A stretch of 64,000 nucleotides of DNA from assembly GCF_000005505.3 (NCBI RefSeq), contig NC_016131.3:50267355-50331354 (forward strand), in the 5' to 3' direction. How positions within the stretch are numbered: the first letter of the stretch is position 1; every line of letters starts with the position of its first letter. Origin of the DNA: Brachypodium distachyon. Lineage: Eukaryota; Streptophyta; Magnoliopsida; Poales; Poaceae. Shown piece after piece: positions 43,381 through 54,867 of this stretch. Position numbers and translations under genes: made by a program. The notes beneath the pieces were generated by a model. That model was not told where the DNA came from and searched no databases. It saw nothing but the letters and a program-made list of their open reading frames with translations.

Positions 43381-44270
43381 CAAAAAAGGCCGGTTTCACA
43401 TGAAAATCATTATGAGAAGTAAAGGCCCACCAATCTACAGCCATATATACCTCTTTTTTTTTTTCTTTACCAAAGGATGTAGCACCCCGGCCTCTAGCGC
43501 ATATTTATACTGCATGCTCGCATGTAGAAAATGCAAGCTCTAGGCTCTAGCTACCCACAGTTAAAACACATATATCCTTTTCTTTCTGTTGCTATACCTC
43601 AAGTAGGTACGCAAAGAAAAACAGAGTCTTAGGGAATAGGAGGCATCAGGAGAGACGCATCTATTGCTGTGGCAAACTAGCGAGGTTCATGGCCAATAAC
43701 TTGCACTTTCATGCATGATGTTGGAAAATTGGAGGCAAGGAGAAGCAGGGGCGCAAGTCATAGCAGGAGTGGACCTGAGGTGAGGTCAACTTTCAAGACG
43801 CTTGCACTAGCGGAATCGCAGGGACCAACGGTGCATTAGGGGGCAGAGTGGAAGCTTTAACATCGCAGAGGCGACCCTGCAACCTCGGCTATGGATGAAG
43901 GCTGCTCCACTGCTGCTACCGGCAAATTTGGAGGATATAGATTGATTGGCGGCAGCTCAACTCCAAGGCACCGAGCTAGCAGAGGAAGAACGAAATCCCC
44001 GGGTCGCACCGGTTAGCAACTTAATCGGAGTAGTGCGTGCCGTGTTTGCACGGGAAGGAAATTTTCTACCATACTGTTTAAGACTTATGGTGTGAATTCC
44101 GACTCCCAGACTATACTTTCTTTCTACGCTAATCAACGGATGATCGATTTCATGTACACATCTTTTAATAATTCCATTCCTTGGCTGTGGCTTCGCGATT
44201 TGAGGATTTCTGACATGTCCCAAATATGAGAGGAGGCTCTGTTTACAGTTTTGCACATATTTTCATAATT
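43380..44270 (+). ncRNA. Candidate 21-PHAS locus 13 (miR2118 site 43631-43652)
   Basis: Site 43631-43652 contains GGGAATAGGAGGCATCAGG then AG; predicted cut 43642|43643. The 13-nt core GGAGGCATCAGGA matches the canonical miR2118 complement exactly. Loci 13, 14 and 15 are recent duplicates: all share TTCACATGA(A/C)AATCATTATGAGAAG upstream, GCAAACTAGCGAGGTTCA just after the site, and GAGGTCAACTTTCAAGAC-type sequence further on. Confidence 0.8.
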
Positions 44271-45380
44271 CCATTTTCTCTTTGTATGTACGTGAATCCA
44301 CAGACGATGCCTCCATCTACTTTTCCACGAAATAAGGTTAATTATCGCCTTTAATTACAAAAGGAGGTTTCACATGAAAATCATTATGAGAAGGCCCACC
44401 AATATACAGCCATATATGTTACCTCTCTTTTTTTTCTTTACCAAAGGATGTAGCACCCCCTGGCCTCTAGCGGATATATGTACTGCATGCTCCCATGTAG
44501 AAAACGCAAGCTCTAGCTACACACATATCGTTTTCTTTCTGTTGCTATACGTCAAGTAGGTACGCAGAGAAAGAGAAAGGAAAGGTGTTGGCCTAGAGGA
44601 AATGAGCTAGAAAAGAGCAAAGAAAAATAGAGTCTTAGGGAACAGGAGGCATCAGGAGAGACGCATCTATTGCTCTGGCAAACTAGCGAGGTTCACCCTC
44701 AAGAACCTGCACTTTCATGGATGATGTTTGAAGTTTGGAGGCAAGGAGAAGCAGGACCGCAAGTCATTGCAGGAGCGGACCTGAGGTGAAGTCAACTTTC
44801 AAGACATTTGCAAGAGCATCATCGCAATGACCAACCGCATTATGAGTCGAGAGGCTGGCGGAGATTGAACATCGCACAGGCGACCCTGAAACATCGGCCC
44901 CTGACGAAGGCTGCTCCACTGCTGCTACCGAAATCGGCAAATTGGGAGGAGATAGATCGATTTGGGGAAGTTCAACTCCAAGCCGCCGAGGCTCTGTTTA
45001 CACATTCTTTCGCTCGCTTGGGTTGGAATGAACTGACGCGATCGATTTGCACGCTGGCTCAGTTGGGCTAGGATGGGCTTCGACGGGAGACGCGGCCCAG
45101 TTACGAGAGATTATCTGAGATGTGGCCGGCCCAAGTTCAGGCGAGTTTCCTCCAATAGGCAAGCCAAATCCGCCCAACATTTATATTCAAAGCGGGTCTG
45201 AGGAGCCCGCCCCCGTTACAACACACTATCTCAATTGAGACCCAGAAAAGAGAAAGTATATTGTACGAGAGGCCGTCTGAGATCATTGGCTATGATCAGT
45301 AGATCCTGTCCCTGATCGAGCAAGATATATAACATTCCTTTCATAGTGAAGTTTGTCTAATATAATTTGTTAATCTTATT
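44270..45380 (+). ncRNA. Candidate 21-PHAS locus 14 (miR2118 site 44637-44658)
   Basis: Site 44637-44658 contains AGGGAACAGGAGGCATCAGG; predicted cut 44648|44649. It lies 1006 bp after locus 13 with matching flanks. At about 45063-45103 it carries GTTGGGCTAGGATGGGCTTC and GCGGCCCAGTTACG, the block also found in locus 8, which loci 13 and 15 lack. Confidence 0.8.
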
Positions 45381-46600
45381 AAGGGCATACGCAATGGTAA
45401 AGTCATTTCACGCTTCCATCCCTCCACGTTATTTAGAGTCAATAAACTATAATGGTCCGACTTTTAAACTGTGTCTAGAGTAATTAATGCTTCCACAGAA
45501 TAAGGTTAGGATTTCTCTTAAAAAACAAAATATTTTCTCTTTGCATGTACGTGAATCCACGGACGATACCTCCATCTACTTTTCCACAAAATAAGGTTAA
45601 TTGCCGCCTTTAATTACAAAAGGAGGTTTCACATGACAATCATTATGAGAAGTAAAGGCCCACCAATCAACAGCCATATATGTATACCTCTTTTTTCTTT
45701 TACTTTCCCAAAGGATGTAGCACCCCTGGCCTCGAGTGCATATATATATACTGCATGCTCCCATGTAGAAAATGCAAACTCAAGCTACCCCAGTTAAAAC
45801 ATATATACTTTTCGTACTGTTGCTATACGCCAAGTAGGTAGATATAGCAAAGAAAGAAAAAGGAAAGCTATTGGCCTAGAGGAAATTAGCTAGAAAAGAA
45901 CAAAGAAAAACAGAGTGTTTCAATTCGGGAATAGGAGGCATCAGGAGAGACGCGTCTACTCCTCCGGCAAACTAGCGAGGTTCATGGCCAATAACTTGCA
46001 CTTTCATGGGTGATGTTGGACGATTGGAAGCAAGGAGAAGCAGGGGCGCAAGTCATAGCAGGAGCGGGCCTGAGGTGAAGTCAACTTTCAGGACATTTGC
46101 AAGAGCGAGATCGCAGGGAGCAACCGCATTAGGGGGCTTGCCGTGTTTGCGTGGGAAGGAGTTTTTTTTTTTCAAGCCTACTGTTTAAATACTGATTCTC
46201 AATTAATTTGTATTTCTCTGTTTCTTAATGTTCGTTCTGCAAAATGTGCACTAATTATTATGCCATTATTCTAGTGTGCACTGCTTCTTGAATGGAATAA
46301 TAGACCCCAGGTGCTACCTTTGCCAAATACTATTTAACCAAGAAAGAACATGACATGTTAGTGTGCACTGCTTCTTCAATGGAATAATAGACCCCATGTG
46401 CTACGTTTGCGAAATACTATTTAACCAAGAAAGAACATGACATGTCTTTGTTGGCTAATCAACTCAAAACATTTACTTTTGAAAATAACTACTGAACTAG
46501 ATGTCGGGCAACACGTCAGTGCCGACCGGTCATGAGAACCCGACATGTGAGCCCCACCGGTTAGGATTCGAGCAAAACCACCAGCATAAGCGGTTTCGGG
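45380..46600 (+). ncRNA. Candidate 21-PHAS locus 15 (miR2118 site 45926-45947)
   Basis: Site 45926-45947 contains CGGGAATAGGAGGCATCAGG; predicted cut 45937|45938. It is 1289 bp after locus 14. After about 46190 it acquires the tail of the right-hand units (AATTTGTATTTCTCTGTTTC, TTTAACCAAGAAAGAACATGACATGT), so it bridges the two unit types. Confidence 0.8.
46272..46445. repeat. 87-bp tandem duplication
   Basis: TAGTGTGCACTGCTTCTTSAATGG through AAGAACATGACATGT occurs at 46272 and again at 46359, nearly identical. It duplicates part of the conserved unit tail in locus 15. Confidence 0.9.
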
Positions 46601-47390
46601 GTTAAGTGAGATGGGCTGTCACAAAAGATGTGGTTCTGCAAACGGTATTGCGTTACCAGTGGCTCCGCGATAGAGCTGCACAAGGCCACAATTGAAAAAG
46701 TATTATTTGACGGTATATATACCAAGCAACTGATAAAAGTTGGTTCTTTCAGCAACTTTGATTATACATCAATCCACAGGAAAATGAATGCAAGAAAGAC
46801 AGAAAGAAGGAGCATTGTTAGCTTGAGAATAGTAGACATCTGGAACAGAACGCTTAGTAAGCAGAGGAGGCTTTGTAGTCCTTCATGTGTTGCCCGGGCA
46901 CGACATTGTTCCCTGCTCGCATATGGGATCAGGAAAGCTCAGGTACTATATCCCTGCAGTGTCCGCGTCTGGAGAAAAAATTATACAAAACCATCACAAT
47001 TGTGACAACAAACATGTGAGCCTTCTTGTCAGGTTTTGCATCAAAATGTTGTCAACTGAATTATCAGTGAGCAAGAGTACCTATGTGCTCAAAACGGTGA
47101 TCATTTGTAATTTTTTTTAAAAAGATAGTTTTCCTAGACTTGAGAGTGAGCGAGAAGTGAGAAGGATGCTGGCATGCTGTTGTGCTTGGTCAAACGACTT
47201 TGGGCTTAGTTTGTATTTATTTTTCAGATTATTTTCCCGCGGAACAATGGTCACATGATTATTCTAATGTGCACTGTTTTCCTTCACCAAATAATATACT
47301 GACATGCCTCCATGTGTTTCGTTTAAGAAATATATTTACTATCAAGGGATAACATAAGATGCATGTTTTTGTTCACTCATCGAATTTGAA
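46600..47390 (+). ncRNA. Candidate 21-PHAS locus 16 (miR2118 site 46824-46845)
   Basis: Site 46824-46845 contains GAGAATAGTAGACATCTGGA; predicted cut 46835|46836. TATATATACC lies about 110 nt upstream, then GAAAGACAGAAAGAAGGAGC. After the site, ACGCTTAGTAAGCAGAGGAGG and GTTGCCCGGGCACGACATTG are shared with loci 20, 21, 23 and 24. Confidence 0.8.
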
Positions 47391-48060
47391 CCGACCAGAA
47401 TATGATTTTGACATCTGAAAGATCGCAATAACCGTGGAACAAGTACAAAGTAAGAAATATCACATTGATCGATACCGCCATTACATACAAAGATCTTCCG
47501 TTCGAAAATATCTCACAAAGCAGAATTGAACCGAGATAAATATATTCAGCAACAACAGCATGGGTGACCAGTAAATGTATGGTACATATATATGCATGCT
47601 TCTTCGATTTATTCCCTCCTACACGAATACAGCTGATAGCAAGCGCAATACACGAAAGAAGAGTCAAACAAAAAAAAAAAAAGCAACATTAACATGAGAA
47701 TAGAAGACATCAGGAACAAACGGCCTAGTATCCGGGATCGGCACATATGCCACCCGAGGAACCTTCCTAGCCTATGTGTTTCTCCAGCCCGACAACATAT
47801 GCAAAATCATGTGCGATCCTGATGGCGATTAGATCCAAGACAGAACAGAACGATACGGTACCTCCGGACACAAAATACTACTCCGTATCTCTTTCATGTT
47901 AATTCTGCTTGGGATAGTCCTTCAAGGAAAAGCTGCAGGATGCGTGGCATGATTCTAGTTCGTCAGATTGCTCGAGAATCCCAAGGAATCAATATGGTCG
48001 TATGGACATGAGCATGGCCGCATGCATAGGATGGGGGAGAGCTTAAACATATCTTTGTTG
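47390..48060 (+). ncRNA. Candidate 21-PHAS locus 17 (miR2118 site 47695-47716)
   Basis: Site 47695-47716 contains GAGAATAGAAGACATCAGGA; predicted cut 47706|47707. The upstream promoter-like block (AAAGTAAGAAATATCACATTG, GAGATAAATATATTCAGCAAC, GTACATATATATGC) is present, with the TATA-like run about 105 nt before the site. A 12-A run lies just before the site. Confidence 0.75.
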
Positions 48061-49230
48061 GCTCATCGAATTTGAAATAATCATACTCCCGATCCATATT
48101 ACTTGTGGAAGATCGAAGGGAGTAATGCATTTGAACGATCAGAATAATTGTTGAACAGGTCCAAAATAAGAAACATCACATCATATTGAAGACTGCCACT
48201 ACATAAAGTGAACATCATCTGGGCAAAAATATCTCAGAAAATTGATCCGAGATAAAAATAAAAAATTCACAGTATTGCAGTACTGAAACGAACAATTACT
48301 TGTGAAACAACGGAGAGGTGTGTTTCTCACACTAGATCGACATGGCTAACTATTTATACACGACTGCCCAATGGGTGTGTTTCTCACCATGCTTCATGAG
48401 TCGTCAGGGAGTTTCAGCACATTGGTTCTCTCCCTGCACCAACTGTTACAAAAAATTAAGAAACAACGGAGAGGTTAGCTTGAGAATGGGAGATATCAGG
48501 AAGCAAATGCTTGGTAGAAAACTAAGGAACTGTTCTTTGATAAGCTCAAGAAGTTAAGGCATGAGCAAGATTTCTGCCGAAAAGTCGTTCTGAGTTATAC
48601 AGTTGTACACACCTTCGAACTACATCGTGAAACTCAGCCCACAATCTGTGGGATTGACTTGCCACGTATGTGGATAATGCCAAAAATGGAAGTAGCTCAT
48701 GGCTTGATGGGCCAGCCCAAAAACAAAGGAGAAGAGCTAGCAAGTGAATTAGAAGTTTACTTTGAAGGATTACAATAGAGCTTTTAGTTTTATTGAATAT
48801 ATTCGTTGTTTTGTGTTCGTTCATATATCGATTTTTTGTACTACTTGTTTCATCAATCAATAAAGCCACGTCGTTGCTTAAAAAAAAATTGTACTCGGCT
48901 GCGAGCGCGTTTCTGCCATCTTGTTCTGCTATAGGCCACAACCCCTCACATGCATGCCATCCACCAGCAACGTGTATGCAAAATGCCACCATTTCTACGT
49001 TAGCAGCTTTTGCAAGCACTTCTTAGTGACCTCTCACTTTGGAATCTTTCGTCTGGAGGGTCGACCGTGGTGGCCACTGGCCACAGCACGTTTGGATTTT
49101 GTTTTTGTTTTTCTAGTTTTAGGGTTCTTCTTGCGCAAAACATGGGATAATTGTCATGCCATTATTCTAACGTGTACTGTTTCCCTTTAGCAGATAATAG
49201 ACTGAAATCTGTCCATTTGTTTGGTTTTAA
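48060..49230 (+). ncRNA. Candidate 21-PHAS locus 18 (miR2118 site 48481-48502)
   Basis: Site 48481-48502 contains GAGAATGGGAGATATCAGGA; predicted cut 48492|48493; 18 of 22 positions match the TAGGAATGGGAGGCATC-type complement. TATTTATACA is about 125 nt upstream. The leader CTTCATGAGTCGTCAGGGAGT resembles locus 26. Downstream is non-coding. Confidence 0.75.
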
Positions 49231-50238
49231 AAATATATTAATTATCCAAGGCATCCTCATAGGTCTATGTTGGCACATTGAATTTGAAACGATGAGAAGA
49301 AAAAACTGACATTTGGAAAATCCGAATAACTGTTGAACAAGTACAGAGTAAAAACATCAACGTTGGATACTGCCATTATATACGACGAATATTTCTTAGT
49401 GAAAAAAGTATCTCAAAAAAATAGGTTGGAAATAAATATTTTATCCACCGCAAGATATAATGATTAATAATGGATGATATATATACACATTCCACCACCG
49501 ATCAAGTGCAATCTCTCCATACTTCACGAGTTAGTGACCCTCTTGGCTCCTTTGTTTGATTCTCTCCTACACCAATCTGTAGCAAAAGAGGTGCAAGAAA
49601 GACGACAGAAAAAAAGAGCCATGGTATATAGCTTGAGAATTGGAGACATTGGGAACACAAGGATTAGGACCCGAAAGAGGCACTGTACTCTAACGGATGT
49701 TGCTCCGGCGTGAGAATGTTCTCTACACGCTGCTCCCATCATGGACGCTCCTCCATGTGGTTCTCATTGCATGTTTTCCTTCCAAGTGGCCAGCTTCATG
49801 ATACAAGATGCGACGATGCAATCCGGCGACCTACGATCCAAACTGGCCACTTGGAAGTGACTGGCGTCTCTTCATACTTACCGTCACCATGCATGCATGA
49901 GGCCACCTATCTGACATAAGCGGGATTTCTGCTTAAAATTCATCCTCTGAACTGCCCTGGGATCCGAGCCTATATTCTCTGATTGATCTCCTTGTAACCG
50001 TGCTTCTCGATTAATTTGTATTTCTCTGTTTCTTATTGTTCGTTCTCCAAAATGTGCAATAACTATTATGTCATTACTCTAGTGTGCACTGCTTCTCCAA
50101 TGGAATAATAGATCGAGATGCCCCAGGTGCTATGTTTACAGAATATTATTTAACCAAGAAATTAAGAACATGACATGTCTTTGTTGGCTCACCAACTTGA
50201 AACATTTACCTTTGAAAATAACTATGGACAAGATAGTA
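49230..50238 (+). ncRNA. Candidate 21-PHAS locus 19 (miR2118 site 49634-49655)
   Basis: Site 49634-49655 contains GAGAATTGGAGACATTGGGA; predicted cut 49645|49646. TATATATACACATTCCACC about 150 nt upstream, then CCGATCAAGTGCAATCTCTCC and AAAGACGACAGAAAAAAAGAG-type purines. Tail blocks AATTTGTATTTCTCTGTTTC and AAGAACATGACATGTCTTTG complete the unit. Confidence 0.8.
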
Positions 50239-50874
50239 CTACCTCTTCCCGAAAAAAAAAAAAGTAAGTAGAATAGTAAATTTCAAGAAACCACAGGTTT
50301 TGGGGTTAGGATTTCACGGGGCACAAGTTTTGTGCTTTGCAACAGAAAACCACAAGTTATGAGCCTAATTGTTTCAGAAAATCCAAATGACTAGGATTAG
50401 GCATTTTGACAGCGAAACCGACAGATATGGCCCACAAGTAAGTCGCCATGTCAGACAATCTCTCTTTTCGCCAACTCCTCATCTTAGTTTGTATTTGCAC
50501 CCAACTCCAAATTACATCTCAAAAAACAAAAGTTACCCAACTCCAAATCACATCTCCAAATCATAGCACGGGGCAGGGGCGGGCCAGCGGTGGGATGGGG
50601 CAGGCGGACGATATATGTGTTCTAGTTTTTTTTTGCGAGGATATATGTGTTCTAGTTGCCTTGTTCTCTAATTAGTCAAACTTTTACACTTTGACCAAGC
50701 TTATAGAAAAATATATTAATATTTGCAATATCAAATAGGTTTACTATGAAGATATATAACATCACAACTAATGAAAAGTTATAGTTGGTGGCTGGTTTTT
50801 CTATAAAGTTGATCGAGCTTTAAGAAATTTAACTTAGAACAAACTAAACATTTTATATTTCAGAATAGAGGGAG
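50239..50874. mobile_element. Stowaway MITE with a nested insertion
   Basis: The left end CTACCTCTTCCCG follows TA at 50237-50238; the right end ATTTCAGAATAGAGGGAG is followed by TA at 50875-50876. The outer MITE has the TTTACTATGAAGATATA core seen at 53555. Between about 50252 and 50635 lies unrelated DNA (CACAGGTTTTGGGGTTAGG, ACCCAACTCCAAATTACATC) with a short duplicated GATATATGTGTTCTAGTT near its right edge; I could not classify it. Confidence 0.65.
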
Positions 50875-50876
50875 TA

Positions 50877-51990
50877 CAAAATAAGAAACATCACATTGGA
50901 GAACACCAATATATACGAAGATCTTTCCTTCAAAAATATCTCACAATATTGACTAGCTTGAGATAAATATTTTCAACAACCACAACATGAAGTTGAATAT
51001 TTGACAATATATATACTATACCATCATGGCACCACCCGATCAAATCGGTTCTTTAATTCCATGGTTCACAGTTTCATGATGGCAAAAGCAGTTCAAGAAA
51101 GATAGACATAAAGAGTAATGTTAGCTTGAGAATAGGGGACATCTGGAACAGAAGGCTTAGTAAGCACAAGAAGGCTTTGTGCGTGGTTCACGTTTTGCCC
51201 GGGCATGACATCAATCCCTCATCGCCGGCGGCATCATGAAAGCTCCTGCTTGCGAGTTCAGCTTTGTGGTTGTAGTCTAACGTGTTGTGCTCAGGCGAGA
51301 CAATATTCCCCTTGCCGGCAACACGATAAAAGCTCGTGTGCTCTTGGATAAAGAAAAATCTCCAATGAAGCCATGTACCTCTATGCCTCTCCACGTTCTG
51401 CACCAGAATATCGGGTTTCCCAAGCAAATTTTTGGGCGATCTTTCTTTGATCTCCTTGCAGTGGAGCTTCTGGAGGGCCGACAATGGCAGGCAGATCAAC
51501 TTTGCCACTTGTGAGAGACCCTTTGAGCTCAATTTGTATTCCTCTGTTTTCTGGAGTTCCATCTGCAAAACGTGCAATAATTATCATGTCATTATCCTAG
51601 CGTACAAATGGTTGCCCTAATCAAATTATAGTCTGAAATGTCTCCAGGTGTTACGTTCAGAAAGTATTATTAAACCAAGAAATTAAGAACATGACATGTA
51701 TGTTGGCTCATCAAATTTCAAGGAACACTCATAATATATTTCTGACATTTGCGAACCAGCCCATCCAGTTTTAAGTCTCCGACTTAACATGAGTGCTCGT
51801 ATTTTCCTGAATTTATTCCAGGACCAAATCGGCGTTGTGCTTTCAGTGGGCCTATGGTGACTTCGCCAATATCAAGATGATGTGTCATAGGGGTAGAGTG
51901 TGCGTACGTACGTTCATAGGGGTGAGTGTCTGTGCGTGCTTGTGAGCGTCTGTGTCTATACTGTATTTCCTAAAAAAAAATCTGAAATTT
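50877..51990 (+). ncRNA. Candidate 21-PHAS locus 20 (miR2118 site 51127-51148)
   Basis: Site 51127-51148 contains GAGAATAGGGGACATCTGGA; predicted cut 51138|51139. Full right-group architecture: AAGAAACATCACATTGGAGA, TTGACAATATATATAC about 115 nt upstream, CACAGTTTCATGATGGC, CAAGAAAGATAGACATAAAG, the site, then AGAAGGCTTAGTAAGCACAA. Closely related to locus 23. Confidence 0.82.
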
Positions 51991-53554
51991 GAGAATAACC
52001 GTTACAGATACAACAACAAAAAAATTCCTCACATCGGAGACCGCCATTAAATATGAAAATCTTCGACACAAAAATATCTCACAATATTAATCTGAGATAA
52101 ATATTTCAACGGCCACAACATGGAGCTTGAATATTGAACAATATATATGCACCACCACCTGCGGTGGCGGAACCGGAAACTGAAGAAAGATGGTGCTATA
52201 TTTGTGAGTCTTCCATACTTATGAGTTAGCTAGATAGCTAATAGTTTCTCTTTTAAAACACTCTTGATGGACCGGTGATACCAAATGGGTAGCACCACCC
52301 CTCACCACCTGATGACCTGATCAAGCAAGATCTTTCCATGGTCCACCCTTTGCGTGATAATTAGTGAGCCTCGGCGACTTGGATTGATTTTCTCGTGCAG
52401 CACCAGTAGATAGTAAAAAAGCAATGAAAGAAAGACGGAAAGAAGAGCAAGGATAGCTTTGACCTTTGAGAATAGGAGACATCCGGAACGAGGCGCTTAG
52501 CAGATACATGAGGCTTTGTGCGCGGTTTGTGTGTTGCCCGGCCACGGCATCGTGCTCTACAGCCACGCTAACAGCAGTCCCTGCAAGCAGGCCTGTCGAT
52601 GGACATGAGCGAGGTGCACCATCGCTCGGGGCCTCCCAAAAAATATTGCCCCCAAATCGCAATTAGTTAGATAGGATTAAGTCAAACAAAAAAATTGTGA
52701 CAACCAGTCAATCACGCACGGCCATGACCCAGAGGCCAGGGGCATATACAGCTGTATGTCACAATCACACGGAGGAAAAAAAGAAATCCGTCTGTTCGAC
52801 TTCGTCGGCAGTCTTCAAACTGAAGCTGATCTCCAGTCACCCTGCGTCCGTCTGTCTTTACACGGTTGCGTCCAAACCGATCAAATACCCAAATACCACT
52901 CTGGTCTAATAATTCAATTAAAGATCGATTCAATTAATTCCATTTTGCAGGTCTAATCAATTGATCGGTTTTGTGAGACTAATGGTACGCGACACTATTA
53001 CACTCTAGTTCGCCAAGCTATTGTCCGAGAGACATGATCCTGTGTTCTTCTTTCATTTTCAGTCATAATTTCAAAATCAAAATTTTCAATTTCACTCTGA
53101 GGGCCCCAATTCCTGGAGACGGCCCTGTCTAGAAGCAGACAATGTAGGTCGATTTCCTTCTGACTTGAGCTTTAAGATGTGTGGTAGGATTTTAGGTCAT
53201 CGAGGTGTTGAAGTGATGAATAACGCAGATAAATACAAATACTGACAGATTACAACATATGACAATCATATAAAAAAACAAGAGAGGGAGAAAAATTATG
53301 TGTTTCTCTAATTCTTTGAGACTGAGCTCAAAGCATTTGTATTTCTCTGTTCCTAGCTTAGAGTTATTTCGGCAAAATGTGCAATAATTATTATTGCCAT
53401 TATTCTAGTAGGCTGAGATGCCTCTATGTGTTCCGTTTAAAATATATATTATTTAACCAAGAAAAGAACATGACATGTCTTTAGTGGCTCACTGAACTTG
53501 AAACAATTAGAATATATTTTTGAGATTTGAAAATAACTATTGAACTAGATTGTA
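51990..53554 (+). ncRNA. Candidate 21-PHAS locus 21 (miR2118 site 52467-52488)
   Basis: Site 52467-52488 contains GAGAATAGGAGACATCCGGA; predicted cut 52478|52479. CAATATATATGCACCACCACC is about 325 nt upstream because of extra sequence in the leader (52160-52320). The site is followed by GGCGCTTAGCAGATACATGAGG, as at locus 24. The tail at 53150-53540 matches 56210-56540. Confidence 0.8.
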
Positions 53555-53782
53555 CTACCTTTGTTCCTAAATATAGGAGTGTTTACAGTTTGACTAAGTT
53601 TATAGAAGATATACTAATATCTAGAATATAAATAAATTTACTATGAAGATTATATCGTGATGGATTTAACACAACAAATTTAGAGTTGCAGATGTTGATA
53701 AATTTTTCTATTAATTTGGTCAAACTTTAAAAAACTTGACTTAGACAAAGTTAGAACATCTTGTATTTAGAAACAAAGGGAG
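53555..53782. mobile_element. Stowaway MITE, about 228 bp
   Basis: Ends CTACCTTTGTTCCTAAATAT and TATTTAGAAACAAAGGGAG; TA on the left (53553-53554), mutated TG on the right. It interrupts GAACAAGTACAAAATAAG of the PHAS unit at the same TA as the copies ending at 50874, 54867 and 56672. Confidence 0.8.
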
Positions 53783-54740
53783 TGCAAAATAAGAAACGTC
53801 ACACTGGAGAACACAAATGTAAACAAGGATCTTCCATTAAAAAATTTCTCACAATATTGATCCAAGATAAATATTTGGCTCATCAAAACTTAAGAAACAA
53901 TCCAAATAAATTTTTGACATATTTGAAAATAAATTACCATTGAAAATGTACAAAATAAGAAACCTCACAGCGAAGACCACCATTAAATGTAAAGATCTTC
54001 CACGCAACAAAATATCTCACAATATTAATCGGAGATAAATATTTCAACAACCACAAGTCCACAACATGGAGCTTGAATATTTGACAATAATACACCACCA
54101 AACTGTAAGTCGCGGTTTCTCCATGGTGCACACCATTCGCTTCAGTGAGCCTTGGCAGCTTTGATCTAAAAGGAAGAGCAATGTTTCTTTTGAGAATAGG
54201 AGGCACCTGGAACATGACACTAAGGAAGCACACCAAGCTTTGTGCCTTGTTTATGTGTTGTCCGAGCATGACATCTTGCCCTATAGCGACGGTGCCCTGA
54301 AAATCTCCAAACAATTCCTGTACTGCTACTGTTTCGAAAAAAACTGTCTCGGGAGTTCAGCTTTAATGTATGTGCTAGGATTTCTGGTCGTCGGATTGAT
54401 TTCCCACGACTTCGACAATGCCGATATATTCATTCAAAAACACAGGAGAGGAGAGGGAGAGTGAGCACTGAGCAGAGTGGGCATGTTGTGCTTGGGGGCG
54501 AGCTCCTAGTTGCCGTCTCCGACCACCACCGCGCATGCCGCCTAGTTGCAGCACTGAGGGCAGCCGCCGCACGCTCCAACCACGTTGTGCCTTTGTACCT
54601 CTCCACGATCTGCCACACCATGCATGTTCTTGGATTGTCTCGTCGCATCTTTCATGATTTCAAGAAATAAATAATTACGGTAGATAGAGCAAGTGAAGTG
54701 ACAGTTGAGGCATGCATACGAGGATATATTTTATGACAGA
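53783..54740 (+). ncRNA. Candidate 21-PHAS locus 22 (miR2118 site 54191-54212), with PPR fragment
   Basis: Site 54191-54212 contains GAGAATAGGAGGCACCTGGA; predicted cut 54202|54203. Leader TTGACAATAATACACCACC about 105 nt upstream, AAAAGGAAGAGCAATG, site. About 265 nt after the cut the transcript carries a broken copy of the 5' end of the PPR gene (54468-54588), so phased siRNAs from cycles 13-19 would resemble PPR coding sequence. Paralogous to locus 25. Confidence 0.78.
54468..54588 (+). pseudogene. Fragment of the PPR gene 5' end inside a PHAS unit
   Basis: Matches 61612-61745. GTGGGCATGTTGTGCTTGGG, then GTTGCCGTCTCCGA, GCGCATGCCGCC and GAGGGCAGCCGCCGC align with the PPR start. Reading from ATG at 54483 gives MLC-GAS, LPSP and HAA in the same order as the PPR N terminus, but with in-frame stops. 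It has no coding capacity and is embedded downstream of a miR2118 site in the same orientation as the gene. Confidence 0.85.
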
Positions 54741-54867
54741 TTCAATATAGAACTAATGAAAAGTTGTAGAATTGTAGTTGTTGCCATATTTTTCTATAAA
54801 GTTGATCAAACCTTAAGACGTTTGACTTAGAACAAGCTAAACATCTTATATTTAAGAATAGATAGAG
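54728..54867. mobile_element. Truncated Stowaway MITE, right part
   Basis: GAACTAATGAAAAGTTGTAG to ATTTAAGAATAGATAGAG followed by TA; right half of the MITE found whole at 53555-53782, at the same position in its unit. Confidence 0.7.
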
